Source: Falsiroseomonas algicola
GTDB lineage: Bacteria > Pseudomonadota > Alphaproteobacteria > Acetobacterales > Acetobacteraceae
Direction of reading: 5' to 3'
DNA length: 64,000 nt
NCBI RefSeq assembly: GCF_011040385.1
Contig: NZ_JAAIKB010000019.1
Location: forward strand, 1-64,000
Within the stretch, counting starts at the first letter, position 1. Every line of letters starts with the position of its first letter. Under the pieces are notes generated by a model. It was not told where the DNA came from. It ran no database searches and saw only the letters and a program-made list of their open reading frames with translations. Positions 59,080 to 64,000 of the stretch are shown one piece after another. The translations under genes were made by a program, and so were the position numbers.

Positions 59080-59936
59080 TCCTGATCGGCGGCTTCGCCA
59101 TTCTGCTGGCCTGCGTCTTCGGCGGCTACATCATCGCCGGCGGCCATATGGGCCCGATCCTGCACGCCCTGCCCTTCGAGATGCTGATCATCGGCGGCGC
59201 CGCCGTCGGCAGCTTCCTGATGTCCAACTCCATGTCGGACGTGAAGCACACGCTGGGCGGCATCGGGAAGGCGATGAAGGGCAGCAAGTACACGCCGCAG
59301 GACTACCTCGACCTCGGCGTGCTGCTGCACAAGCTGCTGAAGGTCGCGCAGTCCAAGGGCGCCGCGGGGCTGGAGCCGCATATCGAGAAGCCGGAGGAAA
59401 GCGCCATCTTCCAGGCCTATCCCCGCATCGCCAATGACCACCACGCGACGCCGCTGATCTGCGACTACCTGCGCATGGTCGGCATGAATGCCGACGATCC
59501 GCACCAGATCGAGGACATCATGGCGAGCGAGCTGAAGAAGGTGAAGAACGAGGAGCTGCACGCCGCCCATGCCCTGCAGAACATGGCGGATGCGCTGCCG
59601 GCGCTCGGCATCGTCGCGGCCGTGCTCGGCGTCATCAAGACCATGGGCTCGATCGACAAGCCGCCGGCGGTGCTGGGCGCCATGATCGGCTCCGCGCTGG
59701 TCGGCACCTTCCTCGGCGTGCTCCTCGCCTATGGCCTGGTCGGCCCCATCGCGGTGCGCCTCAAGGGCGTGGTGGAGGAGGATGCGCGCTTCCTCGAGGT
59801 GATCCGCGCCGTGCTGGTCGCGCACCTCCATGGCAATGCGCCGCAGGTGGCGATCGAGGTCGGCCGCAAGACCATCCCGACCGGCCTGATGCCGAACTTC
59901 GCCGCGATGGAAACCGCGCTGCAGGAGGCGAAGTAG
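59076..59936 (+). CDS. motA: flagellar motor stator protein MotA
   Basis: Four-span stator subunit, 286 aa. The first span is ILIGGFAILLACVFGGYIIA. The cytoplasmic charged loop includes the FliG-contact region (EKPEESAIFQAYPRIANDHH). The third and fourth spans contain ADALPALGIVAAVLGVIKTM and AMIGSALVGTFLGVLLAYGL. It follows motB with a 4-nt overlap, the reverse of the common motA-motB order. Confidence 0.95.
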   Translation: MILIGGFAILLACVFGGYIIAGGHMGPILHALPFEMLIIGGAAVGSFLMSNSMSDVKHTLGGIGKAMKGSKYTPQDYLDLGVLLHKLLKVAQSKGAAGLEPHIEKPEESAIFQAYPRIANDHHATPLICDYLRMVGMNADDPHQIEDIMASELKKVKNEELHAAHALQNMADALPALGIVAAVLGVIKTMGSIDKPPAVLGAMIGSALVGTFLGVLLAYGLVGPIAVRLKGVVEEDARFLEVIRAVLVAHLHGNAPQVAIEVGRKTIPTGLMPNFAAMETALQEAK

Positions 59937-60003
59937 CACCCCTCTTCCGCCCGCGCCCCGGCCCGTCGATGATGCCCCCGCACAGATCGGGGGAAAGGCG
60001 GGC

Positions 60004-61176
60004 ATGGGTGGCATGGCGGAGGAAGCCTGGGCGCTGGGCTTCGGCGACCTGTCCGTGGAGGAAGGCTTCGCGCTGCGGGAGGGCACGGATTGGCGCCACT
60101 TCCCGGCGCCGAGCCCGGACCGCTATGCCGGCCTGCTTTCCATCGCTGACCTCGACGCCTTCCTGGCCACGGATGCCGCGCGGCGCCCCCGCATCTCCAT
60201 GGCCGATGGCAGCCGCCAGGGCAGCGCGGCGGTGCCGGAGGAGGAGTATGCCGGCCCCGACGGCACCGCCGACCTGCCCCGCCTGTTCCAGGCCTTCGAC
60301 CGCGGCGCGACGCTCGTCGTCTCCCAGTTCCATGAGCTGCACCCTAGGCTCGCGCGCTTCTGCCGCGGGCTGGAACAGGTCTTCCTGCACGGGGTCCAGG
60401 CCAACATCTACCTGACGCCACCCGGCGCCCAGGGCTTCCGCATGCATTACGACACGCATGACGTGCTGGTCCTGCAGGTCGTGGGCGAGAAGAACTGGCG
60501 CATCTGGCCCGGCCAGCCCTTCCCCGCGCCCACGCGCCGCACACCTTGGGTCGGCGGCGTGGAGCCGCTGGCGGAGGCGGTGGAGCTGACGCTGCGGCCG
60601 GGCGATGCGCTCTACGTGCCCCGCGGCGTGCTGCATGACGCGGCGGCGCAGGACGGCACCGCGCCGTCCCTGCATGTCACCGTGGGCTTCATGGAACCCT
60701 CCTTCGCCAGCGTGCTGCGCATGGCGGTGGACTTGCTGGAGGAGGCGGAGCCGGGCCTCCGCGCCGCCTTCCCCACCTGGCGCCTGGCCGATGGCCCGGG
60801 CGCGCTGGCGCCCCTCGCGCGGCCGCTGGCGGCCATGCTGGCGGAGCCCGCCGCGCTGGAACGCACTGCGCTGGCGCTGCTGGACCGGCTGGCGACGGAC
60901 CGCGCGCCGATGCTGGGCCGCGGCCTCTTCCCCCGCCTGCCCGGGGGCGGCACGCGGCTGCGCCTGGCAGGCGGGGTGCTGCACGCCCTGATCCCGGATG
61001 AGGAAACCGGCGGCGCCTGGCTGCGCTGGGCCGGGGACCCGCTGGCGCTGTCGCCGCAGGAAGCCGGATGGATCGGCGCCCTGGCGGAAGGCGCCACGCC
61101 GGATGCGCTGGGCGAGGGCGGGCTCGATTTCTGCCGCCGCCTCACGCGGCTGGGGCTGCTGGAGGAGGATGCGTGA
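60004..61176 (+). CDS. JmjC/cupin-type 2-oxoglutarate oxygenase family protein (ribosomal oxygenase-like)
   Basis: A 390-aa protein of the cupin_4/ROXA type. The double-stranded beta-helix iron site is FRMHYDTHDVLVLQVVGEKN (HxD) with the distal His in GDALYVPRGVLHDAA. VVSQFHELHPRLARF and HGVQANIYLTPPGAQ are typical of the family, whose best-known members (YcfD/RoxA) hydroxylate ribosomal protein uL16 Arg. The C-terminal half is a winged-helix-like dimerisation region. The substrate is not determined. Start at the first ATG (60004) with GGAAAGG upstream. It is coupled to the FMN reductase gene by TGATG. Confidence 0.85.
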   Translation: MGGMAEEAWALGFGDLSVEEGFALREGTDWRHFPAPSPDRYAGLLSIADLDAFLATDAARRPRISMADGSRQGSAAVPEEEYAGPDGTADLPRLFQAFDRGATLVVSQFHELHPRLARFCRGLEQVFLHGVQANIYLTPPGAQGFRMHYDTHDVLVLQVVGEKNWRIWPGQPFPAPTRRTPWVGGVEPLAEAVELTLRPGDALYVPRGVLHDAAAQDGTAPSLHVTVGFMEPSFASVLRMAVDLLEEAEPGLRAAFPTWRLADGPGALAPLARPLAAMLAEPAALERTALALLDRLATDRAPMLGRGLFPRLPGGGTRLRLAGGVLHALIPDEETGGAWLRWAGDPLALSPQEAGWIGALAEGATPDALGEGGLDFCRRLTRLGLLEEDA

Positions 61177-61760
61177 TGCGGATCATCGGTCTCTGCGGCA
61201 GCCTCCGCGCCGCCTCCACCAACGCCGCCCTGCTGCGCGCCGCGGCCACGATGCTGCCGGAGGGCGCGGTGCTGGAGGTGGCCGGGATCGGCGACCTGCC
61301 CCTGATGAACGAGGATCTGGAGAAGCCCGCCTGGCCGGAGCCGGTGCAGCGCCTGCGCCGCCATCTCTGGACGGCCGAGGCCCTGCTGATCGCCTGCCCC
61401 GAATACAATGCCGGCATCCCCGCGCCGCTGAAGAACGCCATCGACTGGGCCTCGCGCGCGGAGGGCATCGGCGGCGTGACGGCACCAGCGGGGGAGGCGC
61501 GGAAGACCCCGCTGGCAGACCTGCCCGTCGGCATCATCGGCACCTCGCCCGGCATGCTCGGCACCGCGCGTGCGCAGCAGCATCTGCGCATGTCCCTGCA
61601 ATCCACCGGCGCCCGCGTCATGCCCGGGCCGGAGGCCTTCGTGGGCAGCGCGCGCGGCAAGTTCGATGCGGCGGGTGAGCTGACGGACGAACCGAGCCGC
61701 GCCGCCATCGGCCGCGTGGTGGCGGGGCTGGTCGCCTGGGCGGAGCGGGTGCGGGACTAG
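61176..61760 (+). CDS. NADPH-dependent FMN reductase family protein
   Basis: Flavodoxin-fold oxidoreductase, 194 aa. The FMN-phosphate loop is IIGLCGSLRAASTNAALLRA, and the isoalloxazine loop is CPEYNAGIPAPLKNAIDWAS. PVGIIGTSPGMLGTARAQQH is usual for the chromate/azo/quinone reductase subgroup. The ATG at 61176 shares a base with the upstream stop. Its 3' end overlaps the convergent lolA gene by 4 nt. Confidence 0.92.
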   Translation: MRIIGLCGSLRAASTNAALLRAAATMLPEGAVLEVAGIGDLPLMNEDLEKPAWPEPVQRLRRHLWTAEALLIACPEYNAGIPAPLKNAIDWASRAEGIGGVTAPAGEARKTPLADLPVGIIGTSPGMLGTARAQQHLRMSLQSTGARVMPGPEAFVGSARGKFDAAGELTDEPSRAAIGRVVAGLVAWAERVRD

Positions 61761-62410
61761 CCCCCCCGCCGCAGCCCTTCCTGCTCCATGAAGGTCGGGT
61801 CGTTGAAGTCGAACAGCTTGTTGTCGAGCCGGACGCCCGTCTCGACCTCGTAGAGCGTGACGCGCGTCTCCCGCCCCTGCGCGTCCAGCACCGTCCATTG
61901 CCGCAACTCCATCGGCTGTTCCTGGAAGGCCAGCACCAAGCGGCCCTCCTGCGGCGCGCCGGTGCGATGGATCGCCACCCGCAGGAAGCCGCCCGAGCGC
62001 TCCGTCCCCGTCACGGTGATGTCGCCGGACAGCCGGATCTCGGACCGCAGCAGCAGGCCGAGCGGCGTGGATGACGCCGGCACGGTGCTGGGCTGCCGCA
62101 ACTCCCGGTCATACATCATCACCTGCCCGCCGGAGGCCACCAGCAGCATCGGCTCCGGCGGGTTGTAGTCGAAGCGCATGCGCCCGGGCCGGCTGATCAG
62201 TGCCGTCCCCTCGGCGGAGGCGCCATTCTGCGCCACCTGCAGGAAGCGCGCCTTCAGCGTGCGCAGCCCATTCAGGTAAGCCTCCACCCGCGCCAGCGCC
62301 GCGCGGTCGATGCTGGCGGCCGGCGGCGGCGGTGCGGCGGGCCGGGACGGCTGCGCCAGCGCGGGCGTGCTGAACAGGGCGGCGGCGGCGATCAGGGTGC
62401 GTCGTTGCAT
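61757..62410 (-). CDS. lolA: outer-membrane lipoprotein carrier protein LolA
   Basis: Periplasmic chaperone that takes lipoproteins from LolCDE to the outer membrane, 217 aa. The signal peptide is MQRRTLIAAAALFSTPALAQ. LolA features are ALARVEAYLNGLRTLKARFL, then VAQNGASAEGTALISRPGRM and RFDYNPPEPMLLVASGGQVM with YDRELRQPSTVP. An ATG at 62428 is an alternative start six codons upstream. Convergent with the FMN reductase gene. Confidence 0.92.
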   Translation of the reverse strand: MQRRTLIAAAALFSTPALAQPSRPAAPPPPAASIDRAALARVEAYLNGLRTLKARFLQVAQNGASAEGTALISRPGRMRFDYNPPEPMLLVASGGQVMMYDRELRQPSTVPASSTPLGLLLRSEIRLSGDITVTGTERSGGFLRVAIHRTGAPQEGRLVLAFQEQPMELRQWTVLDAQGRETRVTLYEVETGVRLDNKLFDFNDPTFMEQEGLRRGG

Positions 62411-62572
62411 GGCTGGCAGATGGCCCATCCCGGGCGCTGCGGAAAGACCTCCCGGGATTTACCCGTCGTCAACCCTCGGTGCGCTTTATTGGGCCCACGC
62501 GAACCGGGCCAGAACGGCCGGCACCCCCCGAGGAACGGGATCCCCACCACGATCCCGGTCACGGAGCTTCCC

Positions 62573-62857
62573 ATGCCCTTCGATTTCGCCCCCTCTTCCT
62601 TCGCCGCCACGACCCTGCTGCCGATCGATGCCGGCACCATCCACGGTGTGCCGCGGCATGAGCTGGTCGCGCATGCGATGGAACAGATCGCCCCCGCGCT
62701 CCGCAGCCAGGTGGCGGAGATGGAGGTGACCGCCGGCGGGCAGTTCTTCCACATGGGCATGGTGTTCGACCAGGTCGCCTGGCGCGCCGTCTGGCGCCGC
62801 CCCGGCCTGCCCGTCGCCTCCGGCAGCTTTCCCGTGTGGAACGGCGCCCTGGTTTGA
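62573..62857 (+). CDS. small protein of unknown function
   Basis: A 94-aa frame with GGAG 6 nt before the ATG, starting MPFDFAPSSFAATTLLPIDA. Composition looks like real protein (balanced acidic, hydrophobic and His/Phe residues, for example PRHELVAHAMEQIAPALRSQ, GGQFFHMGMVFDQVAWRAVW) and not like antisense translation. I recognise no family and no membrane segment. It lies between divergent lolA and the hydratase-like gene at 62927. Confidence 0.6.
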   Translation: MPFDFAPSSFAATTLLPIDAGTIHGVPRHELVAHAMEQIAPALRSQVAEMEVTAGGQFFHMGMVFDQVAWRAVWRRPGLPVASGSFPVWNGALV

Positions 62858-62926
62858 CGGGACGCGAGCACCACCCGTAGCGTCCCCCTCGCCCGCGACC
62901 GGCGGGCGAATGGGAGACGCCTGACC

Positions 62927-63715
62927 ATGTTCGATGCCCCGCAGACGCGCGACGCGCGCATCGCCGGCGCCGCCGCCCTGCTGGCGGATATCCGCCGCGG
63001 CCGGCGCGAGAAGCCCGAAGGCCTCCCCGCCGAACTCCGCCCGGCCGACCAGGCGGAAGCCGAGGCCGTGCAGATCGCCACCTACGCCGCGCTGGGCTGG
63101 TCGATCGCCGGCTGGAAGGTGGGGCGCGCCAATGCCCATGTCTTCGCCGCCCCCCTGCCCGATGCCGCCGTCGCGCCCGTCTCCGACAAGCCGATCCGCC
63201 TGCCGCTGCATAGCGGGATGGAACTGGAAGTGGCGCTGCGGCTGACCCGTGCGCTGACCAGCGCCGAGCTCGCCACCCTCACCCCCGCCGCGCTGCCGGA
63301 AATGGCGGAGATGGTGATGCTCTTCGAACTGGTGGAGACACGCTACGCGCCCGGCGCGAAGCCCTCCGACCTCGAGAAGATCGCCGACATCGTCTCCAAC
63401 GGCAGCTGCGTCGTCGGCCCCTCGGTGGGCCCCTGGAGCTGGGCGGATGTCGAGAATGCCGCGATGCGCCTCACCGTCGATGGCATCGAGGTCGCGAAGC
63501 ATGAAGGCCCGCACCGTGCCATGCCGATCGCCCCCCTCATCGAGGCCTGGCGCGACCGCTGCCTCGCCATCGGCCATGAACCGAAGGCAGGGGAGGTCGT
63601 CACCCTCGGCAGCCTGACCGGCCTTCTCCCCGTGCCCGCCGCAGGCGGCGTGCTGCATGGCGAATTCGCGGGCCGCGGCACGCTGACCATCACGGTGGCG
63701 CCGCTCGGTGCCTGA
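62927..63715 (+). CDS. 2-keto-4-pentenoate hydratase/fumarylacetoacetate hydrolase-family protein
   Basis: FAH-superfamily protein, 262 aa, closest in layout to MhpD/2-hydroxypentadienoate hydratase. Key segments are SIAGWKVGRANAHVFAAPLP, HSGMELEVALRLTRALTSAE (metal-site Glu-x-Glu), FELVETRYAPGAKPSDLEKI and VVTLGSLTGLLPVPAAGGVL near the end. GGGAG lies 9 nt before the ATG. The family hydrates or decarboxylates 2-keto acids in aromatic breakdown. No other pathway genes are adjacent, so the substrate is open. Confidence 0.88.
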   Translation: MFDAPQTRDARIAGAAALLADIRRGRREKPEGLPAELRPADQAEAEAVQIATYAALGWSIAGWKVGRANAHVFAAPLPDAAVAPVSDKPIRLPLHSGMELEVALRLTRALTSAELATLTPAALPEMAEMVMLFELVETRYAPGAKPSDLEKIADIVSNGSCVVGPSVGPWSWADVENAAMRLTVDGIEVAKHEGPHRAMPIAPLIEAWRDRCLAIGHEPKAGEVVTLGSLTGLLPVPAAGGVLHGEFAGRGTLTITVAPLGA

Positions 63716-63803
63716 TACGGGCGCCTGAAACGCTAACCGGGCGTCAAGCCTCCCCGCGCTATCCCGCAAGGCCGGCAACAGGCCGGCTGAGCGGGAGAGG
63801 CCC

Positions 63804-63851
63804 ATGACGCGCGCATACCAGCAGGACCGATCGGGCCGGGCGGCAGGCTGA
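63804..63851 (+). CDS. possible 15-residue leader peptide upstream of the second exporter
   Basis: A 16-codon frame (MTRAYQQDRSGRAAG, stop) begins 4 nt after GGGAGAGG, a better ribosome site than that of the following exporter gene, and ends 15 nt before it. It could be a leader controlling translation of the exporter or chance. No similar frame precedes the exporter at 695. Confidence 0.25.
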   Translation: MTRAYQQDRSGRAAG

Positions 63852-63866
63852 CCGCGGGCAGCACCG

Positions 63867-64000
63867 ATGGCCCCCGCCCTCACGGCGATCCGCTGCGTCT
63901 TCCTCGTCGCCATGCATCACGGGCTGCGCCTGCGGCCGGACCAGCTGCCGGCGGTCGCGGAAGGCGACATGCTGCGCCCCGTGCTGCGCGCGCTGAAGGC
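63867..64000 (+). CDS. type I secretion ABC transporter, N-terminal part (runs off the right edge)
   Basis: Forty-four codons from the ATG at 63867 are visible. They align with the start of the exporter at 695: MAPALTAIRCVFLVAMHHGL here and MAPEFTALRSLFLIAMHHGV there, followed by LRPDQLPAVAEGDMLRPVLR here against LAPEELPPVVKGDMTGTILR. This is the degenerate C39-like domain, again without the catalytic Cys in the expected place. The DNA-binding and ATPase parts expected later in the protein lie outside the window. It implies a second exporter system about 63 kb away. Confidence 0.85.
   Translation, partial: MAPALTAIRCVFLVAMHHGLRLRPDQLPAVAEGDMLRPVLRALK

Noticed and set aside
1-64000. CRISPR arrays, tRNA/rRNA genes, insertion sequences, prophage or integrase genes
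   Set aside because: None seen on reading both strands; short GGTTCGAA-like strings fall inside coding genes such as metE and lack a cloverleaf.

Overview
The window is very GC-rich DNA with tightly packed genes, ATGA/TGATG junctions and no rRNA, tRNA or CRISPR array that I could see. The gene mix (fliX, CtrA-like response regulators, MotB/MotA, Bug-type solute receptors, modABC, an ars operon with arsJ, cobalamin-riboswitch metE) suggests a motile alphaproteobacterium, most likely an Acetobacteraceae member of the Roseomonas type. That placement is inference from gene content and was not searched.

Left edge (1-6312): a divergent cluster with the first 75 codons of an octapeptide-repeat Thr/Ser-rich protein, a type I secretion ABC exporter with a degenerate C39 domain, its HlyD-type adaptor, and a TPR/O-GlcNAc-transferase-like glycosyltransferase. 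I read it as a possible make, glycosylate and export system for a repeat protein. A second exporter with the same N-terminus begins at the right edge (63867). Next (6313-7733) is a decayed stretch holding an EAL-domain fragment and a GH8 glucanase fragment back to back. Then comes a molybdate locus (modA-modB-modC, a possible Mop-domain remnant, and a short ModE-like regulator).

11497-16216 holds a Bug receptor, an intradiol dioxygenase and a polysaccharide deacetylase on the minus strand, and divergently a GntR/FCD regulator with a MetE-like methyltransferase. 16303-26340 is one eight-gene minus-strand operon: a sulfatase/phosphonate-monoester-hydrolase-like enzyme, two paralogous peptide-type binding proteins, two ATPases, two permeases and a second alkaline-phosphatase-superfamily hydrolase. 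26440-29566 is an arsenate operon (ArsR-ArsC fusion, GAPDH, ArsJ). It is followed by an L-idonate-dehydrogenase-like enzyme and a three-domain LplT/PlsC/acyl-ACP-synthetase protein whose upstream region carries three identical palindromes. metE lies divergently behind a clear cobalamin riboswitch.

37358-40306 encodes an enoyl-CoA-hydratase-like protein, a class III CoA-transferase and a Bug receptor. 40426-52698 is a signalling island: XRE regulator, three OmpR-type regulators, a receiver-only protein, a receiver-GGDEF-EAL protein, two PAS histidine kinases and a GH8 glucanase. 52849-59936 is flagellar (flgK, flgL, a lytic transglycosylase on the other strand, fliX, a CtrA-like regulator, motB, motA). 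The right end holds a JmjC/cupin protein, an FMN reductase, LolA, a small unknown protein, a 2-keto-4-pentenoate-hydratase-like protein and the start of the second exporter.

Structural features not explained by the genes include a two-hairpin repeat family placed just behind gene ends, tandem hairpins derived from a stop-codon region, and several operator-like palindromes. Three CtrA-like response regulators lack a normal phosphorylation pocket.
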